Translations under genes and position numbers: made by a program | Assembly (NCBI GenBank): GCA_910575555.1 | Contig: CAJTFX010000006.1 | Location: forward strand, 63,509 to 127,508 | Reading direction: 5' to 3' | From: Lachnospiraceae bacterium | Lineage (GTDB): Bacteria > Bacillota > Clostridia > Lachnospirales > Lachnospiraceae | Length of the DNA stretch: 64,000 nt | Notes under the pieces: generated by a model | What the model was told of the DNA's origin: nothing | The model's input: only the letters and a program-made list of their open reading frames with translations | Databases searched by the model: none | In this document: positions 55,386 to 64,000 of the stretch, piece by piece | Position numbering within the stretch: the stretch's first letter is position 1 | How the letters are laid out: every line of letters starts with the position of its first letter

Positions 55386-56192
55386 ATGAGAAAATCTATC
55401 AGTTACAAAAGCAAAGTCTGCTGTTTTATGGCAGCAGTTATAATGTCACTGGCGTTTCTTTTTGTAAACGGCTGCGGAAACGAAACTGGCTCAAAGCAAG
55501 ATTCCTCCAATGGAAATCAGTCGGCCTCCGGGCAGGAGCAAAGCGTTGGAGAACAGAATACCGGACAGGAACAGAATCAGCCGGCAGATGGACAGGAGCA
55601 GAATGCCGGAGAACAGAATCAGCCGACAGACGGACAGGAACAGAATGCCGGAGAACAGAATCAGCCGGCAGACGGACAGGAGCAGAATGCCGGGCAGGAG
55701 CAGAATCCCGGAGAACAGCAGACACAGGCGGGAAGCCAGGGGAATTCTGTCAATCAGTCGGGAATTGGAATGGAGGAAGCAAAGGAAGCGGCCCTGAAAC
55801 ATGCAGGACTGACGGCTGAGGAAGCGGTTTTTGTAAAAGAAGAGATGGACTATGAGGATGGCAGAACTGAGTATGAACTGGAATTTGTATCAGGGACGAC
55901 CAGATATAAGTACGAGATAAGCGGGGAGGACGGGGCTGTTTTGGAAAGCTCCCAGGAAGCCATCGAGCAGATTCCTGGAAATATCCAGGGAGTGATTTCC
56001 GTGGAGGAGGCTAAAGCGGCTGTATTAAGCCATGCAGGATTTGCAGCGGACCAGGCGGCTTTTACCAAGATAGAATTAGAGCAGGAGCATGGAAGGTCAG
56101 AATATGAAATTGACTTTTATGCAGAGGGCAGAGAATACAGCAGTAAAGTGGACGCAGTAACAGGAGCCATTCTGGAATATGAAATAGACTGA
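55386..56192 (+). CDS. PepSY-domain lipoprotein with repetitive linker
   Basis: A 268-residue surface lipoprotein. The lipobox is LFVNGCGN with the lipid-bearing Cys near residue 30. Residues about 38-123 are a low-complexity linker rich in Gln, Gly and Glu with three 14-residue repeats (QPADGQEQNAGEQN). Two PepSY domains follow (about 130-195, GMEEAKEAALKHAGLTAEEA, and 207-268, ISVEEAKAAVLSHAGFAADQ). PepSY modules often inhibit peptidases or bind at the cell surface; its partner is unknown. It stands alone with its own promoter. Confidence 0.88.
   Translation: MRKSISYKSKVCCFMAAVIMSLAFLFVNGCGNETGSKQDSSNGNQSASGQEQSVGEQNTGQEQNQPADGQEQNAGEQNQPTDGQEQNAGEQNQPADGQEQNAGQEQNPGEQQTQAGSQGNSVNQSGIGMEEAKEAALKHAGLTAEEAVFVKEEMDYEDGRTEYELEFVSGTTRYKYEISGEDGAVLESSQEAIEQIPGNIQGVISVEEAKAAVLSHAGFAADQAAFTKIELEQEHGRSEYEIDFYAEGREYSSKVDAVTGAILEYEID
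55578..55703 (+). repeat. Three 42-bp repeats coding for the lipoprotein linker
   Basis: Units start at 55578, 55620 and 55662, each beginning CAGCCG(G/A)CAGA(T/C)GGACAG. They are nearly identical and in frame, so the copy number could vary. Confidence 0.9.
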
Positions 56193-56243
56193 CGACGTAC
56201 CAATATATATTTACAAGGCAGATAAGCGTTCAGGAGGACAGTT

Positions 56244-56891
56244 ATGACAAAAGAGGAGCTGGCCCTTGCGGTGATAGAGCGGCTGAAGGCGGAATATCCC
56301 GATGCAGGATGTACGCTGGACTATAATCAGGCATGGAAGCTTTTGGTAAGCGTCCGTCTGGCGGCCCAGTGCACCGATGCAAGGGTCAATGTGGTGGTGC
56401 AGGATCTTTATGCAAAATATCCGGATGTGGCGTCTCTGGCGGATGCGCCGGTGGATGACATTGAGGCCATTGTAAGGCCCTGCGGACTGGGCCGGAGCAA
56501 GGCCAGAGATATCAGCGGATGTATGAAGATGATAAGGGATGAATATGAGGGCAGGGTTCCGGAGGATTTTGACGCTCTGTTAAAACTGCCGGGAGTAGGC
56601 AGAAAGAGCGCAAACCTGATTATGGGGGATGTGTTTGGCAAGCCGGCCATTGTGACAGACACCCACTGTATCCGTCTGGTGAACCGGATAGGGCTGGTGG
56701 AAAATATCAAAGAGCCCAAAAAGGTGGAAATGGCGCTGTGGAAGCTGATACCGCCGGAGGAAGGCAGTGACTTCTGCCATCGTCTGGTGTACCATGGCAG
56801 GGATGTGTGCACGGCAAGAACCGTTCCCCATTGTGAGAGATGCTGCCTTAGCGATCTCTGCGCCCTTCATTTGGCACAAAGCTCCCACTAA
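56244..56891 (+). CDS. nth: Endonuclease III
   Basis: A 215-residue DNA glycosylase/AP lyase for oxidised pyrimidines. The helix-hairpin-helix is LPGVGRKSANLIMGD with the catalytic Lys, and the catalytic Asp is in VTDTHCIRLVNRIGLV. The iron-sulphur loop reads CTARTVPHCERCCLSDLC: spacing between the first two ligand cysteines is seven, one more than the usual six, and an extra Cys follows the third. AGGAGG precedes the ATG. The cluster should still form, but the loop is atypical. Confidence 0.93.
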   Translation: MTKEELALAVIERLKAEYPDAGCTLDYNQAWKLLVSVRLAAQCTDARVNVVVQDLYAKYPDVASLADAPVDDIEAIVRPCGLGRSKARDISGCMKMIRDEYEGRVPEDFDALLKLPGVGRKSANLIMGDVFGKPAIVTDTHCIRLVNRIGLVENIKEPKKVEMALWKLIPPEEGSDFCHRLVYHGRDVCTARTVPHCERCCLSDLCALHLAQSSH

Positions 56892-57356
56892 GTGGAGAAT
56901 ACATCTGCCAGAAAGCATTTTTCAAACAAGCTCTAGATCGTGATTGAAAAATCATTCTCTAGTACATCGAACAATCTATATTTCGATACACAGGAACTGC
57001 CGGCTTGCCCTTTGGCGAAACAAACGGTTCCCGGGCGTATTGCGCGGAGGCGAAATCCACTGCTTACGGAGACTTAGGAGTGACGGCTCTCCGGAACTCC
57101 TTAGCCGCAGTTGGCAGTTAGTTCGCCAAAGCGCTGCCCGGTTTGTGTGCCAAAGGGCAAGCCGGCAGTTCTGTCCGTATCCAAATACAAAACGTTCGTT
57201 GCAGTGCTTTGGCATGTTTGAGAAACTGAAAAATGAGGACGCTGACAGTAAAGTCAAAGCCGGCAGATATGCAGCTTGCACAGCCTGCCGCCGCTGAAAT
57301 AAGGATACTTCGGAACAGTTACAGAAAGAGAAATACAAGAAAGCGAGGAAATACAG
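56892..57356. other. Intergenic region holding repeat copy C
   Basis: The 465-base gap between nth and the DUF1015 gene contains the full repeat copy C, flanked by an imperfect palindrome (GATTGAAAAATC near 56942). I see no gene and no strong terminator. Confidence 0.75.
56964..57207 (+). repeat. Structured intergenic repeat, copy C
   Basis: The cleanest full copy. Ends GAACAATCTATATTTCGATA and CCGTATCCAAATACAAAACG are imperfect inverted repeats. The long stem 56995-57016 with 57149-57170 is a perfect 22-bp match. The inner hairpin is AGGAGT (57076-57081) with ACTCCT (57096-57101). Core GGCGAA(ATCC)ACTGC can pair with GCAGT(TAG)TTCGCC. Stem sequence is unrelated to copies A and B. Confidence 0.88.
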
Positions 57357-58598
57357 ATGGCAGTCATCAAACCATTTTGCGCAATCAGGCCCGACAGGGC
57401 GAAAGTAGATAAAATTGCGGCCCTTCCCTATGATGTGTATAACAGGGAAGAGGCAAAGGCAGAAGTCAAGAAGCATCCGGAAAGTTTTTTAAAGATAGAC
57501 CGGGCGGAGACACAGCTTGCAGATACGGTGGACACTTATGATCCCCAGGTGTATCAAAAAGCCCATGACACGCTCTGGGAGATGGTGGAGAATGGCTCTT
57601 TTGTCCGGGAGGAAAAAAGGTGCTATTATATTTACACCTTAACCATGAACGGCAGAACCCAGACCGGAATTACCGCCTGCGCTTCCATTGACGACTATGA
57701 AAGCGGCGTTATTAAGAAGCATGAGAATACCAGGGCTGAGAAAGAGCAGGACAGGATTAACCATGTGAATATTTGCAATGCCCAGACCGGGCCGATTTTT
57801 CTGGCATACCGTTCCAATCCGGTGATCAATCAGGTGGTGGAACAGGTGCAGAATGAAGAACCGCTGTATGATTTTACGGCAAAAGACCAGGTGCGCCACA
57901 CCGTTTGGGTGATTTCAGAAGAAGCGCAGATTGCCGCAGTGGAGGAAGCCTTTGCAGGAATCGGGGAAATTTATATTGCAGACGGCCATCACCGTGCCGC
58001 TTCCGCCGTGCGGGTGGGGCAGATGCGCAGAACAGAACATCCGGAGTATACAGGAGAAGAGGAGTTTAATTACTTTTTATCAGTGCTGTTTCCCGATGAA
58101 CAGCTGATGATTATGGATTATAACCGGGTGGTCAAAGATTTAAACGGATGGACAGAAGAAGAATTTCTGGCGAAAGTATCGGAAATTTTTGCAGTGGAGG
58201 AATTGGGAAAAGATCCGGTAAAGCCGGAACAGAAAGGCTGTTTTTCCATGTACCTGAAGGGAACCTGGTACCGGTGCGCCATTGCTCCAAAGGATCAGAC
58301 GGATGATCCGGTGGAAGGACTGGATGTATCTGTACTGCAAAAGAAGCTGCTGGCTCCGGTGCTTGGCATTCAAGATCCAAAGACAGACAGCCGGATTGAT
58401 TTTGTAGGAGGAATCCGGGGCCTGAAGGAGCTGGAGAGAAGGTGCAGCCTGGACTGCAAGGCGGCATTTGCCATGTATCCCACGTCCATTCAGGAGTTGT
58501 TTGCAGTGGCGGACGCAGGCCTTCTGATGCCGCCCAAGTCCACCTGGTTTGAGCCGAAGCTGCGCAGCGGACTGTTTATTCATGAGCTGGAGCAGTAA
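57357..58598 (+). CDS. DUF1015 family protein
   Basis: A 413-residue protein beginning MAVIKPFCAIRPDRAKVDKI and ALPYDVYNREEAKA, the standard DUF1015 opening. Later YIADGHHRAASAVRVGQMRR (near 208-227) is the conserved histidine-rich motif. In Clostridia these genes often lie near serine or PLP-related metabolism; a PLP-binding MocR regulator is convergent here and overlaps it by 23 bases at the 3' end. A kinase-like serine role has been suggested for relatives. The biochemical function is not established from this sequence. Confidence 0.85.
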   Translation: MAVIKPFCAIRPDRAKVDKIAALPYDVYNREEAKAEVKKHPESFLKIDRAETQLADTVDTYDPQVYQKAHDTLWEMVENGSFVREEKRCYYIYTLTMNGRTQTGITACASIDDYESGVIKKHENTRAEKEQDRINHVNICNAQTGPIFLAYRSNPVINQVVEQVQNEEPLYDFTAKDQVRHTVWVISEEAQIAAVEEAFAGIGEIYIADGHHRAASAVRVGQMRRTEHPEYTGEEEFNYFLSVLFPDEQLMIMDYNRVVKDLNGWTEEEFLAKVSEIFAVEELGKDPVKPEQKGCFSMYLKGTWYRCAIAPKDQTDDPVEGLDVSVLQKKLLAPVLGIQDPKTDSRIDFVGGIRGLKELERRCSLDCKAAFAMYPTSIQELFAVADAGLLMPPKSTWFEPKLRSGLFIHELEQ

Positions 58599-60021
58599 TG
58601 GCGAGTGAAGCTTCCGTTTCCGCAAATACCTGGCAGAGCCTTGCAATGGCCTCCTTCATGTGCTCGGGAGGTATGGCAGAATAATTCATAATAAATGTAT
58701 GGTTTCCCAAAGCAGGCTCCTGTGTATGGAAGCGGGACAGGGAAGCAATGCGGAGCCCTTTGGTTTCGGCGTTTTGCACAATGATTTCATCCGGAACAGA
58801 AGTGTCCACATACATGAGAAAATGCAGCCCGGCGTCTTTTTCCGTAATCGTAATGCGGGAGGAGAGAGGGCTGTTTTTTAAGCAGTCCAGCAGCAGATCC
58901 CGCTGATTGTGATAGAAATTACGCATTCGGTTGATATGCCGCTCAAAATGGCCGTCCTGGAGGAACCGGGTCAGGGCATACTGTTCGAAATTGGATACCG
59001 TACAGGAATAAAACCCCATGGTCTGGTGGAACCGTTCCATCAGATGGGCCGGAAGCGCCATATAGCTGATGCGGATGGTGGAGGAAAGGGTTTTCGTAAA
59101 GGTATTCATGTAAATTACTTTTTCCATCACGTCAATGCTCTGGAGAGAGGGAATGGGTTTTCCCATAAACCGGAACTCACAGTCGTAATCATCTTCAATA
59201 ATATATCTTCCCTCTGTTTCAGCGGCCCAGGCAAGGAGTTCATATCTGCGGCTGATGGGAGTGACAATGCCCGTGGGAAAATGGTGGGAGGGAGAAATAT
59301 GCACAATATCTGCGCCGGACTCCTGCAGCCGCCCCATATGTATGCCCTGGCGGTCCATGGGAATGTGGCGGCATTTCACATGATGGCTCTTGTAAATGGA
59401 GGATATTTTCTGATATCCCGGATCTTCCACACCGTAAATGTTCTGAAAGCCCAACAGCTGAATCAGAATTCCGTAAAGATATTCCGTTCCCGCCCCCACG
59501 ATAATCTGTTCCGGATGGACCGTCATTCCCCGAAAATCCTTCAAATGCCTGGCAATGGCCTGGCGCAGAGGAAAAATACCGCCGCTGGGAGAGTGTTTCA
59601 TCAGGGCAAACCGGTCGTCTCCGATTACCTCCCGCATGACTTTGGCCCAGATAGAAAATGGAAAAGTATCCGGATGGGTCTGGCTGCTGGTAAAATCGGC
59701 AAAGCAGGACTCTTCCTTCGGGTTTTCCACAGGCTTTGGCGGAGGGGAAGCAGGAAGGGCGGGCCTTGGAATGCCGGCGGAAATATCTGCGGCATAGTAG
59801 CCTTTTTTGGGAATAGAATAGATATAGCCCTCTGCCAAAAGCTGTCCGTATGCGTTTTCCACCGTAATGGCGCTGACATTCAAATGCCTGGAAAAGCTGC
59901 GTTTGGAGGGAAGCCGGTCTCCTGGGGCCAGCGCGCCTGATACAATATCATTTTTAATACATTGGTACAGGTATTCGTAAAGGCTCATGGAGCCTATTTC
60001 CGAGAAAGAATAAGTAAGCAT
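58576..60021 (-). CDS. MocR-family (GntR-HTH plus aminotransferase) regulator
   Basis: A 481-residue regulator. Residues about 10-75 form a GntR winged helix (GALAPGDRLPSKRSFSRHLN). Residues about 110-470 form a fold-I aminotransferase domain with the PLP lysine in FTKTLSSTIRISYMALP and IIEDDYDCEFRF. MocR proteins, such as PdxR and GabR, sense PLP or amines and control vitamin B6 or amine genes. No pdxST is nearby; the target is unknown. It may control itself or the gene at 60275, which is divergent. Confidence 0.9.
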   Translation of the reverse strand: MLTYSFSEIGSMSLYEYLYQCIKNDIVSGALAPGDRLPSKRSFSRHLNVSAITVENAYGQLLAEGYIYSIPKKGYYAADISAGIPRPALPASPPPKPVENPKEESCFADFTSSQTHPDTFPFSIWAKVMREVIGDDRFALMKHSPSGGIFPLRQAIARHLKDFRGMTVHPEQIIVGAGTEYLYGILIQLLGFQNIYGVEDPGYQKISSIYKSHHVKCRHIPMDRQGIHMGRLQESGADIVHISPSHHFPTGIVTPISRRYELLAWAAETEGRYIIEDDYDCEFRFMGKPIPSLQSIDVMEKVIYMNTFTKTLSSTIRISYMALPAHLMERFHQTMGFYSCTVSNFEQYALTRFLQDGHFERHINRMRNFYHNQRDLLLDCLKNSPLSSRITITEKDAGLHFLMYVDTSVPDEIIVQNAETKGLRIASLSRFHTQEPALGNHTFIMNYSAIPPEHMKEAIARLCQVFAETEASLAITAPAHE

Positions 60022-60274
60022 AACAAATCTCCAATCTGGCCATTTTAAAAATATAAAAAATCAGTGAGTATGTAATGCCACTATTATAGAAAAAGAAAAG
60101 CGATTTGTAAACAGCCTGTTTTAAAATGCAGAAAAAATCAGTTTTGTTCCGGCGGTCTCATATCCCGGCAGAGGGAAAGTTGCGGTTTGGAGGAAAGATA
60201 ATCATGCCATCGGGATATACTATGCATAAGACAGAGAATGGGAAAGTCAGGTTATGCTAAATTTGGAGGAAACT

Positions 60275-60886
60275 ATGAAGTTAAAGGATTTCTTGCAGCA
60301 GGAGGAATTTCTTGTCAAATGCCAGTGGGGCATCAGTCTTATGAGCGCCAGGCTGCAGATGATCAATGCGGAGCTTGGCATGCGCTGCGGACGGGAAGTG
60401 ATTCACAGGTACTCAAGCAGGATTAAGTCTTATGAGAGCATTGCGGCAAAGTTAAGGAAAAAAGGGGTGGAAGAAAGCGTTTCGTCTATGGAGGAATATG
60501 TAAATGACGTGGTGGGCGTCCGGGCAGTCTGCACCTATACCGATGATTTATACCGGATTGGGGAACTGCTCTGCGCCCAGCAGGACATGCGCCTGCTTAA
60601 GAAAAAAGATTATATCAGACATCCCAAGAAAAGCGGATACCGCAGCCTGCATCTGATTTTTCAGGTGCCGGTTTCTTTTCAGGAGGAGACCCGGTGGGTG
60701 AAAATTGAGGTGCAGCTCAGAACCGGAGCCATGGATTACTGGGCGGGACTGGATTATCAGCTTCAGTATAAGAAAGAGAACCGCAAAGCGAAAAATATCG
60801 GCAGGGAGCTGAAAGCGTATGCCAATGCCATTGAACAGATTGACAGTAAAGTGTTGGAGCTGCGAAAGCGGATCGAGGCAATATAA
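60275..60886 (+). CDS. Small alarmone (p)ppGpp synthetase
   Basis: A 203-residue RelA/SpoT-type synthetase without hydrolase, TGS or ACT domains. ATG 60275 follows TTGGAGGA, better than ATG 60254. It shows RYSSRIKSYESIAAKLRKKG, VGVRAVCTYTDDLYRI, YIRHPKKSGYRSLHLIF and VQLRTGAMDYWAGLDYQLQY, the synthetase motifs including the substrate-binding tyrosine and EIQLR-like strand. It would make (p)ppGpp in response to transcription control rather than ribosome stalling. A chemoreceptor follows with its own promoter. Confidence 0.9.
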   Translation: MKLKDFLQQEEFLVKCQWGISLMSARLQMINAELGMRCGREVIHRYSSRIKSYESIAAKLRKKGVEESVSSMEEYVNDVVGVRAVCTYTDDLYRIGELLCAQQDMRLLKKKDYIRHPKKSGYRSLHLIFQVPVSFQEETRWVKIEVQLRTGAMDYWAGLDYQLQYKKENRKAKNIGRELKAYANAIEQIDSKVLELRKRIEAI

Positions 60887-60940
60887 AAATAAAAATTCAC
60901 AGTTTGCCGTAAAAAATACGCAAAAACCTTCCATTGGCTG

Positions 60941-60969
60941 TTGAATTGTAAACCCCTTAACGTTATAAT
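60941..60969 (+). promoter_or_regulatory. Promoter of chemoreceptor
   Basis: TTGAAT (60941-60946) and TATAAT (60964-60969), 17 bases apart. Confidence 0.75.
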
Positions 60970-61024
60970 AAAAACAATAGTTGAAAAGGGTGATTTATGA
61001 TTACAGGAAAAGGAGGGAATGCAG

Positions 61025-62758
61025 GTGAGTAAAAAAACAGGGAACAGGAACAAGATATCGTTCGGCATTATGCAGAGAATTCTTGCAATTGCTTTTGTGC
61101 CGCTTTTGTTTCTTGCAGTAATTATAGCGGCTTTTTCTGCAAGAACCATAAGAACGGGAATGCAGGATGAGGCCATTAAGAGGCTGAGGGACATTGCAAT
61201 CGGGGTAGAGCAGGTTTTATTGGCGGCGGATGAGGGGGATTTCTATTCAGATGGACAGAATTTGTACCGGGGCGAATATAATATCTCAGAGGATTTATCT
61301 TCATATGAAGCATTTTCTGCTGCTTCAGACATTGAAATTACCATTTGCTGGGGAGATACCCGTATGATGACAACCCTGAAAGATGAAAAAACAGGGGAAA
61401 GTATGGTGGGAACCAAGGTATCAGAAACGGTAGTGCAGAATGTGCTGAAAGACGGAGCGGAACATACGGATAAAGATATGATCATCAATGGAGAGCCGTA
61501 TTTTTGCTGTTACATACCGTTGAAAAATAATGACGGAACGATTGTAGGCATCATTTTTGCAGGGGAGCACGGCAGCGGAATTGAGGAATATATTGATCGG
61601 GAATTATGGCAGATCACCGGAATCAATGTGGCGGTAATTCTTTTCTCCAGCGGGCTCATTCTCTTTTTCTCAAGGACATTGGCCAGAGCAGTGCGGAGAG
61701 AAGAAGAGGTGTTAGAGCAGCTTGCAGAGGGAAACCTGAACATTGAGGTGGATGAGAAGCTGCTGAGAAGGCAGGATGAACTGGGAAGCATGGCGCGGGC
61801 ATTGAAGAATCTGATTCACAACCTTTCGGGGATTATCAATCATATGCAGGAATCTGCCGGGCATCTGATGCATTCCGGCCAATCTCTGGACGAGATGGCA
61901 GAGCGGGTAAATGCCAATGCAGTGGAAATTAACAAGGCTGTGGAGGATATTTCCGCAGGAGCGGCCACCCAGGCGGAGGAGATTGAGACAGCATCGGGAC
62001 AGATTATGGATATGGGAAATGTCATTGAAAATATCGTACAGGATGTGGATAAGCTGAATGACACTTCCCAAAATATGAAACAGGCGGGAGATACTTCCGC
62101 CGCAATTATGAAGGAGTTGGTTTCTTCCACTGCCAGGGTCAATGAAGCCATCGGCAAAATCGGAAGCCAGATTTACGCCACCAATGAATCGGCCCAGAAA
62201 ATCCGCGCGGCAGTGGATATTATCACTTCCATTGCCAGTGAGACTTCCCTGCTGTCTTTAAATGCAAGCATAGAGGCTGCAAGGGCAGGGGAATTCGGCA
62301 AGGGATTTGCAGTGGTGGCGTCAGAGATACAAAAACTGGCGGAGGAATCCAACACTTCGGCCCAGACAATTACAGATGTGATTAATTCGCTGCTGGCAGA
62401 TTCAGAAATGACCGTTAGGATTATGTCGGAAGCCGAAGAGATCATCAAAGATCAGAAAGAGAAACTGGACGCTACCCAGAGCCATTTTGTGGAAGTAGCT
62501 GCAGGAATTAACAGTTCCAGAGAGGATGCCGCCATGATAGAAGAACGGACGCAGGTTTGTGATGTCTCCCGGAAAACAGTTGTGGAGGTGATCAGCAATC
62601 TGTCTGCGCTGTCTCAGGAAAATGCGGCGTCTGCCCAGGGAACCACAGCTTCTATGGAAGAGCTGAACGCTACCATTCAGTTGCTGGCAGAGGCAGCCAA
62701 CAGTCTGAGGGGACTGTCTGATCAGATGGAAGAAGAGATGAAATTTTTTAAACTGTAA
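61025..62758 (+). CDS. Methyl-accepting chemotaxis protein
   Basis: A 577-residue receptor; GTG 61025 is spaced 8 bases from GGAGG, while ATG 61019 is too close to it. Membrane helix 1 is at about 17-38 ([20 protein letters not shown]), then an extracellular single-Cache-like sensor (about 45-195, with [20 protein letters not shown]), helix 2 near 200 ([16 protein letters not shown]), a HAMP domain and a signalling domain with [20 protein letters not shown] and [16 protein letters not shown]. It signals to CheA/CheW and fits the motile lifestyle. Ligand unknown. Confidence 0.93.
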   Translation: MSKKTGNRNKISFGIMQRILAIAFVPLLFLAVIIAAFSARTIRTGMQDEAIKRLRDIAIGVEQVLLAADEGDFYSDGQNLYRGEYNISEDLSSYEAFSAASDIEITICWGDTRMMTTLKDEKTGESMVGTKVSETVVQNVLKDGAEHTDKDMIINGEPYFCCYIPLKNNDGTIVGIIFAGEHGSGIEEYIDRELWQITGINVAVILFSSGLILFFSRTLARAVRREEEVLEQLAEGNLNIEVDEKLLRRQDELGSMARALKNLIHNLSGIINHMQESAGHLMHSGQSLDEMAERVNANAVEINKAVEDISAGAATQAEEIETASGQIMDMGNVIENIVQDVDKLNDTSQNMKQAGDTSAAIMKELVSSTARVNEAIGKIGSQIYATNESAQKIRAAVDIITSIASETSLLSLNASIEAARAGEFGKGFAVVASEIQKLAEESNTSAQTITDVINSLLADSEMTVRIMSEAEEIIKDQKEKLDATQSHFVEVAAGINSSREDAAMIEERTQVCDVSRKTVVEVISNLSALSQENAASAQGTTASMEELNATIQLLAEAANSLRGLSDQMEEEMKFFKL

Positions 62759-62773
62759 CAGAGCGGCAGCGGG

Positions 62774-62812
62774 GCTGTCAGGACAATTTAATCTGTCCTG
62801 GCAGCTTTTGTT
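62774..62812. terminator. Terminator between chemoreceptor and GT2 gene
   Basis: GCTGTCAGGACA (62774-62785) pairs with TGTCCTGGCAGC (62794-62805), then TTTTG. It lies between convergent genes. Confidence 0.75.
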
Positions 62813-62834
62813 TCAGTGACTATGAGAATCTCGA

Positions 62835-63824
62835 TTATATCACACTCCGCCGCGCAGGAGCAATATCGTAAATGCGGCTGCTTTCCTTAACAGTCTGGGA
62901 ATCCTGTTCCCGGATAATGTAAATGGGCCGGTTTTTATTTTCCATGTAATCTCTGGAGAGATATTCCCCCAGAATAAACAGCATTAACATCTGCAGACTG
63001 CTTAAAAACAACAGAATTGTGGATACAAAGTAGGCAGTTCCGACACTGTGGTGGAAAAAGACCTGCTGTACCAGTCCAAAGCCTCCCAGAATACAGGACA
63101 ACAGCAGCAGGAGAGAGCCCAGGATGCCGGGCAGCTTCAGGGGTACGGTGGAAAAAGAGAGGATTCCGTCAAAAGCATAGACAAACAGGCTTTTCAGATT
63201 CCATTTGCTTTTTCCGGCAGCCCGCTCCACATTGTGGAATTCCACCCATTTTGTCTCAAATCCCACAAAAGAGAAGATTCCTTTGGTATAACGGTTGTAT
63301 TCCTTCATGGAAAGGATGGCGTTCACCATGCTGCGGTTCATCATGCGGAAGTCTCCGGCCCCGTCGCTCATGTCCATATGGGTCATGCGCTGAATGACTT
63401 TGTAGAAGCTTCGGGAAAGCAGGCCCCTGAGGGCGCCGTCTCCTTCTCTTCCCATCCGTTTTCCGGCGCAGCAGTCATATCCTTCCTGGCTGACGGCATG
63501 ATACATGGCAGGCAGGAGTTTGGGCGGATGCTGCAGGTCGGCGTCCATAATGACGCAGTAATCTCCCGAAGCCTGTTTCAGTCCGGCATACATGGCGGCT
63601 TCTTTGCCGAAATTCCGGGAAAAGGAAATGTAATGGCAGTTTTTATCCTGGTAACAGAGCAGCTTCAGAATGTCCAGCGTGTGGTCTTTGCTGCCGTCGT
63701 CGATAAAGACAAATTCATAATTTAAATCTTCGATTTCAGTTACGATGGCGGAGGTTTCCCGGTAGAAAAGGGAAATCACTTCTTCTTCGTTGTAACAGGG
63801 TACGATGATGCTTAATTTATTCAT
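62835..63824 (-). CDS. GT2 glycosyltransferase, GtrB/DPM-like
   Basis: A 329-residue membrane glycosyltransferase. The N-terminal GT-A domain has LSIIVPCYNEEEVISLFYRE, the DXD-like MDADLQHPP near 95, and KSKWNLKSLFVYAFDG. Two C-terminal membrane helices follow (LPGILGSLLLLLSCILGGFG and YFVSTILLFLSSLQMLMLFI). Such enzymes load a sugar on undecaprenyl phosphate for flipping. It overlaps the upstream gtrA-like gene by 8 bases, and the two should work together in cell-wall or surface glycosylation. Confidence 0.92.
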   Translation of the reverse strand: MNKLSIIVPCYNEEEVISLFYRETSAIVTEIEDLNYEFVFIDDGSKDHTLDILKLLCYQDKNCHYISFSRNFGKEAAMYAGLKQASGDYCVIMDADLQHPPKLLPAMYHAVSQEGYDCCAGKRMGREGDGALRGLLSRSFYKVIQRMTHMDMSDGAGDFRMMNRSMVNAILSMKEYNRYTKGIFSFVGFETKWVEFHNVERAAGKSKWNLKSLFVYAFDGILSFSTVPLKLPGILGSLLLLLSCILGGFGLVQQVFFHHSVGTAYFVSTILLFLSSLQMLMLFILGEYLSRDYMENKNRPIYIIREQDSQTVKESSRIYDIAPARRSVI

Positions 63825-64000
63825 GGCTTTCCTCTCCTTTCTGCTGCTGAATGGCAGGTAAACTGACAGACGCTTTTACACATGAGGCAGGTTTCTGAAA
63901 AATATGGCATTTGCAGATTACGTAATTTGCTGCCACAGTCACAAAACTTACGGCAATTTTGGAAATTACCGGCCGGAACTGGCAGCTTTGTATGAAAAAT
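63817..64000 (-). CDS. GtrA-family flippase, partial (5' end outside window)
   Basis: The last 60 residues of an open frame on the minus strand, running off the right edge. It reads FFIQSCQFRPVISKIAVSFV and TVAANYVICKCHIFQKP, the final membrane helix of GtrA proteins with its basic tail. The stop overlaps the GT2 start (ATGAATAA). GtrA proteins are proposed to flip polyprenyl-linked sugars made by the GtrB partner, which is the next gene. Confidence 0.7.
   Translation of the reverse strand, partial: FFIQSCQFRPVISKIAVSFVTVAANYVICKCHIFQKPASCVKASVSLPAIQQQKGEESHE

Noticed and set aside
56944-57297. 117-codon open frame across repeat copy C
   Set aside because: Same reason: it reads through the palindromic repeat and resembles only the frame in other copies.
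58909-59940. 343-codon plus-strand frame opposite the MocR gene
   Set aside because: It is fully antisense to a well-supported MocR regulator and has no recognisable domains.

Overview
The window reads as a chromosomal segment of a motile, Gram-positive anaerobe of the Clostridia, most likely a gut Lachnospiraceae. This rests on strong AGGAGG-type ribosome binding sites, TTGACA/TATAAT promoters, flagellins without a nearby outer-membrane gene, YesM/AraC-type two-component sugar regulation, ABC sugar importers without their own ATPase, and a Tn916-type integrase. The genus cannot be fixed from the sequence alone.

Layout. (1) 1-3874: end of a flagellar locus, with a truncated CgeB/DUF3880-type glycosyltransferase, a small helical protein, a short flagellin and a convergent FliD-like protein. 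(2) 4075-22896: the core transcription/translation cluster rpmG-secE-nusG-rplK-rplA, rplJ-rplL behind an L10 leader, rpoB-rpoC, rpsL-rpsG-fusA-tuf. It is interrupted between rplL and rpoB by an ECF sigma factor/DUF4179 pair and two copies of a structured intergenic repeat. (3) 22788-30408: an integrative mobilizable element of about 7.5 kb inserted in the 3' end of tuf and flanked by a perfect 144-bp direct repeat. It carries an Abi_2 protein, XRE repressor, Xis-like protein, tyrosine integrase, AAA ATPase, probable oriT, MobV relaxase and an accessory membrane-protein/XRE pair. (4) 30409-32057: apparent remnant of an older related element, with Nudix and GNAT genes. (5) 32105-35592: second flagellar locus, with a 759-residue flagellin whose variable domain is replaced by about seven repeats resembling a beta-propeller, and a DUF6033 gene. 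(6) 36801-51102: a glycan-use locus with a very large secreted multidomain glycosidase-like protein, YesM kinase, AraC regulator, sugar-binding lipoprotein, two permeases, beta-phosphoglucomutase and a GH65 disaccharide phosphorylase. (7) 51176-64000: cardiolipin synthase, iron alcohol dehydrogenase, Rpn-type nuclease, PepSY lipoprotein, endonuclease III, a third full copy of the structured repeat, DUF1015 protein, MocR regulator, alarmone synthetase, chemoreceptor, and a GT2/GtrA pair at the right edge.

How the parts may work together. In the glycan locus the surface enzyme would release an alpha-glucobiose-type sugar, the importer would bring it in, GH65 would cleave it with phosphate to beta-glucose-1-phosphate, and the mutase would convert that to glucose-6-phosphate; this chain is inference from gene order and families. 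The element's repressor and palindromic operators probably control int/xis expression.

The two least ordinary signals are a family of about 240-bp intergenic repeats whose long stems differ completely in sequence between copies yet keep 21-24 bp of complementarity, and the flagellin with the repeat domain inserted between glycine-rich linkers.
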